Positions 1-8,372 of a DNA stretch of 29,657 nt are shown here, in pieces. The notes below the pieces were generated by a model. It ran no database searches, was not told where the DNA came from, and saw only the letters and a program-made list of their open reading frames with translations. This DNA is from an uncultured Planctomycetaceae bacterium (GTDB lineage Bacteria; Planctomycetota; Planctomycetia; Planctomycetales; Planctomycetaceae): positions 1 through 29,657 of the forward strand of contig CAIXQV010001148.1 of NCBI GenBank assembly GCA_903921605.1, written 5' to 3'. A program made the position numbers and the translations under genes. How positions within the stretch are numbered: position 1 is the first letter of the stretch; every line of letters starts with the position of its first letter.

Positions 1-1722
1 ACCATAAATCCACTGGTGCCCCGGCAAATCCGTCAGCGTCGGATCTCGCAAAGTCATGTTATCGGACAACTGAAACATCGGCAGATGAAAGGCATCAGGA
101 CTCAATTTCAGATGGTAAGACGTCGCGGGAGAATCCAAAGCGGATTTCTGAAACTGCTCGGCCACTCGCGGATTGAACTCCTTCACTGGTAGAAGACTGG
201 CGAGTATCTCCGACTGAAATCCGTGAGGCATCGACTGTCGACCGGGAATAACCACCACCGTCAGACCATCGCGAGATACGGCTTTCTCAACCAGTTCCCA
301 CACGCCGGGCTCGACATTCTCCGCCAGCACATCACCGATGATCAACAGATCCGTTTTCGCCAACTCCAGTGCGAAGGCATCAAGCGGTGGCAGCTTGCTG
401 GCAATGTAGGAATCGTCCAGCAGATTCAGATACGGCTGTCGAAAAAGTACGACACTGGAATCCACCTGCTTATCACGTTCCAGAAGATTCTTCAGATAAC
501 GAAACTCCCAGCGAGGATCGCCGTCCAACAGCATGACTCGCGCCTTGTTGTCGACAACATGCAGCGTAACATCACGCGAATTATTGTCGTCACGCAGCTC
601 ACCATCTTTCAGATCAGCCACAATGCGATAGTCAAACCGACCTGTTTCCGTCGAGGGCACCGCAAACGTTGCCACGGCCGAGTCCGCCGAAGCAGCCAGC
701 TTCTTTTCTTCCAGAGTTTTTCCGTCCCGTTCCAGACGAACCGTCAGTTCTTCGCCTTCGAACCCAAACGTCGCCAGAGTCGCCTGAATCTGCGCCTTAT
801 CATTCAAAAAAATCGCTTCGGGTACATCGACAGAGGCAATGGACAGATCGCGCGGTGGAATGCGAGAGCCGATGGGAATTGCATAGACTGGCACACCCAG
901 ACTGGACAACAACTGCGTCGCACTGGTGAGATCTCCCGGGACCGACTGTCGTCCATCCGTCAGCAATACGATGCCCCGAACCTCACCGGCGCCATCTTCG
1001 GCTGTGACCGCCTGCAGAACGTTCAGGACATCGGTATCCCCCGGCAGAAGTTCGATTCGTTCCGACTGCAGCAGAGAAGCCAGTTCCTCCGAGGTCGCTG
1101 CTTTTTGTTCGGTCGCAAACAGCCGCACATCGACACCGATCAAGCCCTGCAGCTTCTGCAGTAAATCGCGAGGCTGTGATTGCAGCAGCCTACGGACAAA
1201 CTCCGTTCGCGGCATTTGCGCCAATTCTTCAAGCGTTGAATTCACCTGTCGCTTGCGTGCTTCAGCGGCTGATTGCTCGGCTGGCGTCTGTGGGGGCTGC
1301 GCATTCCCCAGCCAATTGGGTTCCTCACCAGCGTCGGCTGAGGCCACCCACTGTTGAATCAGCGAGTCTGTCTCCTGATTCCCCAGCATGCCCAGGGCCT
1401 GAGCCCAGCGAAGCTTTTCACCAAGCGGTGCATTGGTGTCATGAAGCTCCATGCTCTGCGATGCATCAATCGCAACAATAACACGGCCGCGCTGGGTCAC
1501 ATCCAATTGCGTCGTCAGAACAGGCTGCAGCAGAAGAGTCAGCATCACGGCCAATACTGCAATTCGCAGACTCAGCAGAACCCTGCCGACATTTCTGGAC
1601 ACGATGCGACGTTCCAGCCGCATCAGCCAGACGCTAAGAAGCAGCACAGCCACAACGCTGAGCATTGCAAACAGCACCCAGGCAGGCGACTTCGCACCAG
1701 AAAAAATGAGCCGCCAGTTCAT
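1..1722 (-). CDS. VWA-domain membrane protein with glutamine-amidotransferase-like C-terminal region (3' end outside window)
   Basis: This frame is open from an ATG at 1722 down to the window edge, giving 574 codons without a stop. Two hydrophobic segments, at about residues 12-34 and 46-68, should anchor it in the inner membrane. A von Willebrand factor A domain follows, beginning VIVAIDASQSM, with an intact MIDAS DxSxS (D86, S88, S90) and a later LLTDGRQS segment. After it come a beta-rich region and a stretch (LLDGDPRWEFRYLKNLL to VVVIPGRQS) that resembles the class I glutamine-amidotransferase fold found in many planctomycete VWA proteins. I see no catalytic Cys triad in it. Such proteins often lie in MoxR/Bat-type clusters, but those neighbours would be outside the window. 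It is divergent from the response regulator. The Shine-Dalgarno is weak, so the start is slightly uncertain. The molecular role is unknown. Confidence 0.85.
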   Translation of the reverse strand, partial: MNWRLIFSGAKSPAWVLFAMLSVVAVLLLSVWLMRLERRIVSRNVGRVLLSLRIAVLAVMLTLLLQPVLTTQLDVTQRGRVIVAIDASQSMELHDTNAPLGEKLRWAQALGMLGNQETDSLIQQWVASADAGEEPNWLGNAQPPQTPAEQSAAEARKRQVNSTLEELAQMPRTEFVRRLLQSQPRDLLQKLQGLIGVDVRLFATEQKAATSEELASLLQSERIELLPGDTDVLNVLQAVTAEDGAGEVRGIVLLTDGRQSVPGDLTSATQLLSSLGVPVYAIPIGSRIPPRDLSIASVDVPEAIFLNDKAQIQATLATFGFEGEELTVRLERDGKTLEEKKLAASADSAVATFAVPSTETGRFDYRIVADLKDGELRDDNNSRDVTLHVVDNKARVMLLDGDPRWEFRYLKNLLERDKQVDSSVVLFRQPYLNLLDDSYIASKLPPLDAFALELAKTDLLIIGDVLAENVEPGVWELVEKAVSRDGLTVVVIPGRQSMPHGFQSEILASLLPVKEFNPRVAEQFQKSALDSPATSYHLKLSPDAFHLPMFQLSDNMTLRDPTLTDLPGHQWIYG

Positions 1723-2044
1723 AGAAAAATTCAGCCGCCCGAAGAAGAACGATCAGATGTCAGAGGGGGAGGATTCTCATAGCGGCCACGATTCTGCATC
1801 GAGCCACCTGACTTCACGTGTTGAGGACGTGCCAGACTGTAACAGTTCGCTCAGTCATCGTCTTGCTCGTAGTGAGTTTGCAGTCAATGGCGTACCCGCA
1901 AGCCCCTGAATCTCTCGCGAAACGGCGTCCGGAAAAAATCTTTCGGGCTCTTCACGTTGTCTTAAGGCAGGCCCTGCTAGCATTCATCCGTCGTCCATGA
2001 GGATCGTGAGAATCTCCTGCAAATGCCGTCCTGAAGAGTGTTCC
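1723..2044. other. Intergenic region between divergent genes; no convincing gene
   Basis: This 322-base gap separates the divergent VWA gene and response regulator and must hold both promoters, though I could not pick out confident -35/-10 boxes. A 60-codon plus-strand frame (1818-2000, GTG start) encodes a hydrophobic stretch, RSVIVLLVVSLQSMAYPQAP, that resembles a signal peptide. It then becomes Arg-rich and ends just before the regulator. It has no clear ribosome binding site or recognisable domain, so I do not call it a gene. Confidence 0.5.
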
Positions 2045-2698
2045 ATGCGAGTTCTAGTCGTCGAAGATGAACCAGATTTGCTCAGCACAATTGCCCAGGT
2101 ATTGCGCGAAGATGGTTATGCTGTCGATGAAGCGGCTGATGGTCAGGAAGGACTTTTTAAGGCGACCAGTTGGGAGTATGACGCGATCGTGCTGGACCTG
2201 TTGATGCCTAAGCTCACGGGTTGGCAGGTTCTGGAAGCACTCAGGAAAACTCACAAGACTCCGGTGTTGATTTTGACAGCTCGCGATGGAGTCAACGATC
2301 GAGTCCGCGGGCTGGATGGTGGCGCTGACGATTATCTCAGCAAGCCGTTTCATCTGGTCGAACTGAAAGCTCGCCTGCGCGCGATCATTCGGCGATCCGT
2401 GGGGTTGGCGTCGTCTGAGATTCTGATTGGTGAGCTGGCCGTCGATACAAAGGCAAAAACAGTGCGTCGTGGTGACACGCAACTTCTGCTGACACCGCGC
2501 GAGTTTTCACTACTGGAACTTCTGGCGTTGCATCGCGGACAGGTGGTCTCGCGAACACAGATCTATGAGTCTCTGTTTGACGAGAACGAAGACAGCCTGT
2601 CCAATCTGGTCGATGTGCATGTGTCGAATCTCCGGCGCAAGCTGGGGAAGGACTTCATCACGACTCGGCGCGGCCAGGGGTACATTCTCCATGATTAA
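2045..2698 (+). CDS. OmpR/PhoB-family response regulator
   Basis: This is a 217-residue cytoplasmic DNA-binding regulator of a two-component system. The receiver domain (about residues 1-115) has the acidic pocket E7/D8, the phospho-acceptor D51 in IVLDLLMPK, T78 in LILTAR and K100 in YLSKPF. The C-terminal winged helix (about 125-217) carries the typical LLTPREFSLLELLALHRGQVV and VDVHVSNLRRKLG segments. The ATG at 2045 is preferred over an upstream in-frame ATG at 1997 because the receiver fold starts directly with MRVLVVEDEP. A GAAGAG stretch about 6 bases upstream is a modest ribosome binding site. The gene overlaps the following kinase by 8 bases, which implies translational coupling. Its targets are unknown, but the adjacent secreted-protein genes are the obvious candidates. 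Confidence 0.95.
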   Translation: MRVLVVEDEPDLLSTIAQVLREDGYAVDEAADGQEGLFKATSWEYDAIVLDLLMPKLTGWQVLEALRKTHKTPVLILTARDGVNDRVRGLDGGADDYLSKPFHLVELKARLRAIIRRSVGLASSEILIGELAVDTKAKTVRRGDTQLLLTPREFSLLELLALHRGQVVSRTQIYESLFDENEDSLSNLVDVHVSNLRRKLGKDFITTRRGQGYILHD

Positions 2699-4478
2699 AT
2701 CAATCCGCGGACGACTGCAGTGGTGGTACGGTGCGGTTTACGCACTGTCGATCCTGGCGTTTGGCTTGCTGGTCTACTGGCGTGCCGATCGCGATGCGCA
2801 TGAACGTGCGACATTGCAGGCGGTGTCGACCGTGCAGTATCTTGACGTGAGTCTTCGCAATGTGCCGCCGCATTTGATTCGTCACGCTCCGCAGGATTCT
2901 GACTTCGGTCCGGGAGAGACGATTCGGGAGAATTTCACACTGGGGCCGTTGCCGCCGGAGTTTCAGTTCCGACCACCTCGAGGGCGCGATGGCGGTCCTG
3001 AGGGAGAACAAAGGCCAAGACCTGGACGCCCTGATTTTGCAGAGTACTCAGAAGACGGTCCGGGCAGCAATCCTCCAACGCCGGATGAACACCGCCGACC
3101 ACCTCGAGGACCGGGGAACGACTTTCGCCCGGAACGTCCAGACCGAGACCCCGATGGCCCACGTGGCAACGGCCCGAACGGCCCGCCGGACGGTCGCCGT
3201 TTTCCACCCGAAGAGGGTGATCGACTAAAAGCCGTTCGTCCACCGGCGACGAACGGAGGACCTCCGTCTGATGGCGACGATTCCCGAGTCGATCGGATGG
3301 AGTTCGTTGTCTGGCGAGGAGATGGCAGCGTTCTTACTCGCAGCGATGGTATGCCGCTCGATCAGGCTGCGTTGATGCCGAACATAGAACAGGGCAACCC
3401 TGCTCCTCAAGTCTCTATGAATCGAGGAGAAATCGAAGTCACCAAGCGCGGACCGCACGGATCTGTCATTCGAGTCATTCGTTCGTTCGATCGCGATCTG
3501 TCCAACTTGCATCGTTTTGGAATTCAGATTTCCGGGATGGCAGTTCTGACATTGGTCGTGGGAATCGTCGGAGGCTGGTGGATCTCAGGACGAATCGTGC
3601 GCCCGATTCAGATGATCTCCGAAACCGCCGCGCAGATTTCAGCGACCAGCCTGAACCGACGTATTGAGACGATGGCTCTTGACCAGGAGTTGATTCAACT
3701 GGGCACAGTGCTGAATGCAACATTCGGTCGGCTTGAACATTCATTTGCCCGACTAACACAATTCACAGCGGATGCATCACATGAACTTCGCACGCCGCTG
3801 GCCGTCATTCAAAGTCAGATGGAGCTGGCGCTGGGAAAGCCGCGGACGCCCGAGGCTTATCAACAGACTCTGGAAATCTGCCTGAAGTCTTCTGATCGTA
3901 TGCGGTCGCTGATTGATGGACTGTTGCTGCTCGCACGCACGGATGCGGAACGTCTGGAGATGCGACCGGTACCTGTCGATCTCCGTGATATTGCTGAAGA
4001 TGCAATCAGCCAGTTGCAGGACAAAGCCACCGCGGCGGAGATCGAACTGGAATGCGTTGTACCTGAAGACAACCTTAACATCATGGCCGATTCCAGGTTC
4101 CTCGCGCAGATACCAGCTAACCTAATTGATAATGCGATCCAGCATACTCCCGCCGGTGGAAAAATTTCTCTGGAAGTGCGACGCGAAGGTGACAAGGCGG
4201 TGTTAACGGTGAGAGATACAGGCTGTGGAATTGCGGCCGAACATATCCCCCATCTGTTTGAACGCTTCTATCGAATTGATGCTGGAAGATCTCGCCGGCA
4301 TGGCGGCAGTGGACTGGGCCTGGCGATTTGTCGCAGTCTGGTCGAAGCCCATAACGGAACAATCACGTGTGAATCAAAACTGGGGGAAGGTTCAGTGTTT
4401 AAAGTTTGTCTGCCGATCGCCTCTGATGTTGAAGTCCCTGTCATTGAAGTACCTGTCGATGGCGAGTCGCACGTTTAA
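2691..4478 (+). CDS. Membrane sensor histidine kinase with Pro/Arg/Gly/Asp-rich sensor insert
   Basis: This is a 595-residue class I histidine kinase, partner of the overlapping regulator. The order is: TM1 (about 13-30); an extracytoplasmic region (31-278); TM2 (about 279-300); HAMP (about 300-350); HisKA with phospho-acceptor H364 in DASHELRTPL; and an ATPase domain with N box NLIDNAIQH (477-485), G1 box DTGCGI (D509) and G2 box GGSGLGLAI. All catalytic boxes look intact. Residues about 92-197 of the sensor are low-complexity, dominated by P, R, G, D and E, and are probably disordered; a short folded part (MEFVVWRGDGSVLTR) follows. The ATG at 2691 lies inside the regulator's last codons. 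An open frame extends upstream to 2565 but runs within the regulator gene, so it is rejected. The ligand is unknown; the acidic and basic repeats could bind metal or polyanions, which is inference. Confidence 0.93.
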   Translation: MIKSIRGRLQWWYGAVYALSILAFGLLVYWRADRDAHERATLQAVSTVQYLDVSLRNVPPHLIRHAPQDSDFGPGETIRENFTLGPLPPEFQFRPPRGRDGGPEGEQRPRPGRPDFAEYSEDGPGSNPPTPDEHRRPPRGPGNDFRPERPDRDPDGPRGNGPNGPPDGRRFPPEEGDRLKAVRPPATNGGPPSDGDDSRVDRMEFVVWRGDGSVLTRSDGMPLDQAALMPNIEQGNPAPQVSMNRGEIEVTKRGPHGSVIRVIRSFDRDLSNLHRFGIQISGMAVLTLVVGIVGGWWISGRIVRPIQMISETAAQISATSLNRRIETMALDQELIQLGTVLNATFGRLEHSFARLTQFTADASHELRTPLAVIQSQMELALGKPRTPEAYQQTLEICLKSSDRMRSLIDGLLLLARTDAERLEMRPVPVDLRDIAEDAISQLQDKATAAEIELECVVPEDNLNIMADSRFLAQIPANLIDNAIQHTPAGGKISLEVRREGDKAVLTVRDTGCGIAAEHIPHLFERFYRIDAGRSRRHGGSGLGLAICRSLVEAHNGTITCESKLGEGSVFKVCLPIASDVEVPVIEVPVDGESHV

Positions 4479-4535
4479 ATCAAAAAGACAGCAATCCTTT
4501 CAACAGAGTCGCTGATCGCGGCCCCAAGGTTTACC

Positions 4536-4541
4536 GGAGAG
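4536..4541 (+). promoter_or_regulatory. Ribosome binding site deciding a TTG start
   Basis: GGAGAG sits four bases before the TTG at 4546. No ATG occurs in that frame before the hydrophobic signal sequence, so this site supports TTG initiation of the YHYH protein. Confidence 0.6.
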
Positions 4542-4545
4542 AAAA

Positions 4546-5787
4546 TTGAACATTCCGTGTCTCACATACTCTAAACGAGCGATCCTGCTGAACCTCACCT
4601 GCAGCGTGCAAGTAATCCTGCTGATCGCTGCACTGATCGGCAGCGCAGGGTTAACCTGCGTTTGTGCTGATGATGCCGTAGACCCAGGCACACTAAAACA
4701 TCTGGCCGGCCATTGGCATGTGTCTCAGGCTGAACCAGCAACCTACTATTACAAAGATGCCGAACAGTACCTTGATCTGTTCTCCTATCATCGAAAAGAT
4801 TCCAACAAGGATGGTATCGACAATCTTGTGCTCAGTCACAACGAAACGCACCTGATGATGGACAGTCAGGGATATCCCAATCATCCGACCGCGATCTTTC
4901 CCAACTCCGGCAACCCGAATCGGATTGAGATTCAGAAGTTTCGTTTTCAAATTCCGCTGGAGCCAAAACTCAACGACCATATCACTCGACTTCCGATGGG
5001 GCCGATTGGCACGGCTGTGAATGGCGTGGTTTATTTCAACCCATTTGAACAGGGTGGAATGAATGCTGTCGAGGGCTATTCGGAAGTCTGGCTGGACTCC
5101 TGCTGCGGACATCCTCAGCAAACCGGCGTTTATCACTACCACAAGTATCCGGTCTGTGTGAAATCTCCGTTCAAGGATAATGGCAAGCAGCATTCGCCAG
5201 TGATTGGTTTTGCCTTCGATGGCTTTCCAATCTACGGTCCTTATGAATCGGAAGGGCTGATGGCCAAAGATGCCGTCGGTGAGCAGACTCTGGATGCCTG
5301 CAACGGACATACAGACTCGGTTCGCGGTTATCATTATCACGTGACTCCAGGTCGATTCCCTTACATCATCGGCGGATATGCCGGTGTGCCGGAGCCAGCG
5401 AATATTCGCGGACGTCGTGGTCTGGAAACGGGAGCGATTGAAGACAACAGCAGCGGCGAGAGTTCGCAGCCCAAAGTCATTGCCGCCGTTCGCCCCGCAA
5501 ACGGTCAGCCCGGAACAAAGCAAAAGCTGGAGATTGAACTTGATCCGACTCAGGCTACGCGAGTACGGGTCCCGGAAGGTACTCCGGAATGGGTGCAGGT
5601 AGGACCTTATGAAGCAGTGTCCATCGAACGCAAAGGAAACATGCTTCAGGTTGAAATCCAGATCCCGGAAGACGCAACGCTCGGCGTTCTGATGGATTGC
5701 CATATTGAGTTCAAAGCAGCCGATCGTCCCCGCGCTGTGTTCAAACGAAACGATGTGTTCCGAGTTGTTGAAGTCGAAGATCCTTGA
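4546..5787 (+). CDS. Secreted YHYH-domain protein
   Basis: This 413-residue protein begins with a TTG codon and has an N-terminal signal segment with a hydrophobic core at about residues 20-40 (VILLIAALIGSAGLTCVCA). The YHYH domain spans about residues 95-290, with two copies of the diagnostic tetrapeptide (GVYHYH near 196-199, GYHYH near 262-265) and the conserved FDGFPIYGPY at about 225-233. Several Cys residues (SCCGHP, VC, DACNG) could form disulfides or bind metal. The C-terminal 110 residues (VIAAVRPANGQPG onward) look like an Ig/IPT-type beta sandwich. The biochemical role of YHYH proteins is not established. It lies 67 bases after the kinase on the same strand, so it may be cotranscribed or regulated by that pair. 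Confidence 0.88.
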   Translation: MNIPCLTYSKRAILLNLTCSVQVILLIAALIGSAGLTCVCADDAVDPGTLKHLAGHWHVSQAEPATYYYKDAEQYLDLFSYHRKDSNKDGIDNLVLSHNETHLMMDSQGYPNHPTAIFPNSGNPNRIEIQKFRFQIPLEPKLNDHITRLPMGPIGTAVNGVVYFNPFEQGGMNAVEGYSEVWLDSCCGHPQQTGVYHYHKYPVCVKSPFKDNGKQHSPVIGFAFDGFPIYGPYESEGLMAKDAVGEQTLDACNGHTDSVRGYHYHVTPGRFPYIIGGYAGVPEPANIRGRRGLETGAIEDNSSGESSQPKVIAAVRPANGQPGTKQKLEIELDPTQATRVRVPEGTPEWVQVGPYEAVSIERKGNMLQVEIQIPEDATLGVLMDCHIEFKAADRPRAVFKRNDVFRVVEVEDP

Positions 5788-5830
5788 ATAACCTCAGGGC
5801 AACCCCGTTCTGAAGTCGGTGTGTTCTTGG

Positions 5831-5906
5831 AGGGTGTGACCAGCGGAGCGCCGGCACACCGAACGGCAGCCAAAATGGTGTGCCCGCGCTCCGCTGGTCA
5901 CACCCT
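5831..5906. repeat. Long inverted repeat (30-bp arms, 16-base loop)
   Basis: The left arm 5831-5860 and right arm 5877-5906 are reverse complements with one mismatch. The arm begins AGGGTGTGACCAGCGGAGCG. No T-tract follows, so it is not a standard intrinsic terminator. It could be a REP-like or non-autonomous miniature repeat, or an RNA hairpin separating YHYH expression from the downstream EF-hand gene. Confidence 0.85.
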
Positions 5907-5998
5907 ACGAACCACTCAGATTTAACAAATGCGTTACCGTGCCTGAATAACCTCCCTCCCTTGAACCTGTTTTCTCTGTCTATTGAAAGGCGAGTCCT

Positions 5999-6817
5999 AT
6001 GAAGAAGATCCTGTTGGCAAGTGCTGTCATGGCATTGCTGGGCGTAACTGTCACGATGAATGTTCTTGCACAGCCACCGGCTGGCGAAGGCCGCCCTGAT
6101 GGACCACCTCCACGAGGTGAAGGTGGTCCCGACGATCGACCTCGTCCTCCACATCCGGTGATGGATGCTTTGGACAAAGATCACAATGGCGAGATTTCTG
6201 AAGAAGAGATCAACAATGCGACGGCGGCTCTGAAGTCGCTCGACAAGAACAGCGATGGAAAACTGACGGACGATGAAATTCGACCTCCACGCCCGGAAGG
6301 TGGCCCCGGACGTGACGGCGAACGTCGTCCTGACGGTCCTCCTCGTGGCGAAGGAGAACCTCGCGGTGATCGACCACCAGGTGACGGCCCTCCCGGCGAT
6401 CGCCCACCACGTGATGGCGAAGGACGTCCGCCGCGCGACGGGGAAGGACGACCACCAGGCGAAGGCCGAGGTCCGCGTGAAGGTGGTGAAGGGCGACCTC
6501 CCGGCGGACGCGAACAGGGACGCGGCGAAGGACCTCCGGGCGGACCTCAAGGCCGTCCGATGGGCCCACCGAATCCTGAACGCTTCGTGGAAGATGCGAT
6601 GCGGTTTGATGCTGATAAGGATGGAAAGCTCAGCAAAGAAGAACTGATGAAGTTCGCCGTCGAAATGGGGAATCGACAGGGCCGACCTCCAGGCCAGGAA
6701 GGTGGCCGCGGGCCGCGACCGGAAGGTGACCGGCCTCCGGGGGATCGTCCTCCAGGCGATCGACCTCGCGGCGAAGGTGAAGGTGACCGTCCGCAGCGTC
6801 CACCAGCAGAAGAATAG
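5999..6817 (+). CDS. Secreted EF-hand protein with Pro/Gly/Arg/Asp-rich repeats
   Basis: This 272-residue protein has a clear signal peptide (MKKILLASAVMALLGVTVTM, probable cleavage after NVLA at about residue 24). Two EF-hand calcium loops lie at residues 59-70 (DKDHNGEISEEE) and 82-93 (DKNSDGKLTDDE), and a third at 204-215 (DADKDGKLSKEE). All keep acidic residues at positions 1 and 12 and glycine at position 6. Between and after them run imperfect repeats of the kind GDRPP, RDGEGRPP and GEGRGP (about 95-195 and 225-272), probably disordered. It is likely an exported calcium-binding protein. Its composition closely matches the sensor insert of the kinase encoded 3 kb upstream. The long inverted repeat lies before it and a strong terminator after it, so it may be transcribed separately. 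Many open shadow frames here come from the biased codons. Confidence 0.85.
   Translation: MKKILLASAVMALLGVTVTMNVLAQPPAGEGRPDGPPPRGEGGPDDRPRPPHPVMDALDKDHNGEISEEEINNATAALKSLDKNSDGKLTDDEIRPPRPEGGPGRDGERRPDGPPRGEGEPRGDRPPGDGPPGDRPPRDGEGRPPRDGEGRPPGEGRGPREGGEGRPPGGREQGRGEGPPGGPQGRPMGPPNPERFVEDAMRFDADKDGKLSKEELMKFAVEMGNRQGRPPGQEGGRGPRPEGDRPPGDRPPGDRPRGEGEGDRPQRPPAEE
6331..6545 (+). repeat. Degenerate low-complexity coding repeats
   Basis: This stretch is made of imperfect units such as CGTGATGGCGAAGGACG and GGCGATCGCCCACCAC, encoding Gly/Asp/Arg/Pro-rich peptide repeats in the EF-hand protein. The units are too diverged and irregular for a fixed period to be assigned by eye. Confidence 0.6.
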
Positions 6818-6870
6818 TTTTCGTTTGTCAGGAATGGCTTAGCGATTCATTCCCGTTGACATGCTAAGCG

Positions 6871-6911
6871 AGCCGCGTGAGAGGTGGCCACTTCTCACGC
6901 GGCTGTTTTTA
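6871..6911 (+). terminator. Rho-independent terminator after the EF-hand gene
   Basis: A 17-bp stem (6871-6887 with 6888-6904, one G-T wobble) is followed by GTTTTTA. It lies 53 bases after the stop at 6817 and before the next start at 6967, so it should end the EF-hand transcript. The perfect stem at the apex means a few central bases form the loop. Confidence 0.8.
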
Positions 6912-6966
6912 TGCTGCGTTTACGTTTGCTGAAGTCCAAATTTTCAATCCACTCTGAGATAACTCC

Positions 6967-8259
6967 ATGCTTCACCGTTCGTTAGCCGTCGCCTGTTTTT
7001 TCGTGGCCTCATTGTCGGCCTCCACGGGAACCGCTGAAGATTGGAGCCGTTTTCGAGGCCCCAACGGAACCGGACTCAGTGAATCCACGACTCTGCCGAC
7101 GAAATGGAGTGACGCGGAAAACGTGACATGGAAGGTCGAACTCCCCGGCCCGGGTTCTTCCAGCCCGGTCGTGTCAGGCGATCGAATTTTCGTAACCTGC
7201 TACTCTGGCTATGGCGTGGAAACGGGTGGCGATTTCTCGTCCCTTGTGCGACATCTTGTTTGCGTCGATGCGAAATCAGGACAGATTTTGTGGGATCGGA
7301 CCGCGCCTGCCCCGGAACGAGAAGACCGGTATCAGGGGTATATCTCCGAGCATGGATACGCGAGCAATTCGCCAACGACAGATGGCCAGATGGTCTTCGC
7401 ATTCCATGGCAAGTCCGGAGTCCATGCGTATGACATGGACGGAAAGGAACTTTGGAGCCACATGGTGGGAACTGAATCCAGCAATCGCCAATGGGGTTCC
7501 GCCGCCAGTCTGACGCTCTTTAATGACAAACTGATTGTCAACGCAGCCGAAGAAGGTCGAGCCATCATGGCCCTTGATAAAGCAACCGGAAAAGAACTCT
7601 GGAAATCCGAAGCCGCAGCAATGGAACTTTGTTACGGCACACCGTCGCTTGTGGCTCGAGAAGACGGAAAGACGGATCTGGTTATTGCTGTCCCGGGTGA
7701 AGTTTGGGGACTCAATGCAGAGACCGGCAAACTAGCCTGGTTCGTTGAAACTCAGTTGACCGGGAATGTCAGCCCGAGTCCTCTTGTTGTCGATAATTCA
7801 ATTTTCGTCTTCGGTGGTTTTCGCTCATCCGGTAGCTACCGAATTCGTACGGGCGGAAAGGGCGATGTGACCAGCTCGCATGTCGACTGGCATAGTCGCA
7901 GCAGTTCTTACGTCGCCACTCCCGTCCATCACGACGGTCATCTCTTCTGGATTGATGATCAGGGAATCGCCTGGTGTCTCGACGCGAAAACCGGCGAGCA
8001 GCTCTATCGCGAACGAGTGCCGGGACTGAAATCCGGAGGTCGCCCGATTTATGCATCACCGATCATAGCCGCTGGTCGTCTGTATGTCGTGACAAGACGT
8101 GATGGAACGCTTGTGATTCCAGCCACCACGACATTCTCGATCGAATCGCAGAACATGATTGAGTCGGATGCAACGGATTTCAACGCCACTCCGGCTATCT
8201 ACGGTAATAAGTTGTTGTTGCGATCCAATACTCGACTCTATTGTGTCGAAGCGAAATAG
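6967..8259 (+). CDS. Secreted PQQ-like (BamB-type) beta-propeller protein
   Basis: This is a 430-residue protein with a signal peptide (MLHRSLAVACFFVASLSAST, cleavage near residue 23). The mature start DWSRFRGPNGTG is characteristic of planctomycete PQQ-like propeller proteins. Propeller blades are visible as repeated units ending in a DAxTGxxLW-type motif: VDAKSGQILWD, DMDGKELWS, LDKATGKELWK, LNAETGKLAWF and LDAKTGEQLYR. No dehydrogenase active-site features were recognised, so an enzymatic role with PQQ is not implied. It is more likely a structural or binding protein of the cell envelope. It sits between two similar hairpins and is transcribed away from the minus-strand permease. The substrate or partner is unknown. 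Confidence 0.87.
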   Translation: MLHRSLAVACFFVASLSASTGTAEDWSRFRGPNGTGLSESTTLPTKWSDAENVTWKVELPGPGSSSPVVSGDRIFVTCYSGYGVETGGDFSSLVRHLVCVDAKSGQILWDRTAPAPEREDRYQGYISEHGYASNSPTTDGQMVFAFHGKSGVHAYDMDGKELWSHMVGTESSNRQWGSAASLTLFNDKLIVNAAEEGRAIMALDKATGKELWKSEAAAMELCYGTPSLVAREDGKTDLVIAVPGEVWGLNAETGKLAWFVETQLTGNVSPSPLVVDNSIFVFGGFRSSGSYRIRTGGKGDVTSSHVDWHSRSSSYVATPVHHDGHLFWIDDQGIAWCLDAKTGEQLYRERVPGLKSGGRPIYASPIIAAGRLYVVTRRDGTLVIPATTTFSIESQNMIESDATDFNATPAIYGNKLLLRSNTRLYCVEAK

Positions 8260-8302
8260 CCATCGACGACTCATTCTGTTTGAGTCGCGGAGACCGAGAT
8301 GT

Positions 8303-8320
8303 GAGAAGTGGCGACTTCTC
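8303..8320. repeat. Hairpin after the propeller gene
   Basis: GAGAAGT and ACTTCTC pair around a GGCG loop, 43 bases after the stop at 8259. No T-run follows. It lies in the convergent gap between the propeller and the AI-2E gene and could help terminate either transcript. The sequence resembles the stem of the terminator at 6871-6904. Confidence 0.5.
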
Positions 8321-8372
8321 GAGTGTGCTTAACCTCTGTGAGCAGACATTGATTAGCCCGTGCAGGAGTTCC

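Noticed and set aside
223..1909. Several plus-strand open frames (313, 143, 142 and 152 residues)
   Set aside because: They lie antisense to the VWA-domain gene, which has a clear MIDAS motif and membrane segments. The frames have no recognisable domain and Arg/Gln/Ser-rich shadow composition.
1818..2000. 60-codon plus-strand frame with a hydrophobic stretch before the response regulator
   Set aside because: GTG start, no clear ribosome binding site, no homologue recognised. The hydrophobic stretch alone is not enough to call a gene.
4693..5703. 336-residue minus-strand frame
   Set aside because: Antisense to the YHYH gene, whose motifs and signal peptide are in the plus strand. No domain recognised.
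5741..6569. Long minus-strand frames opposite the EF-hand gene
   Set aside because: Shadow frames of the repetitive GC-biased repeats; the EF-hand loops and signal peptide are in the plus frame.
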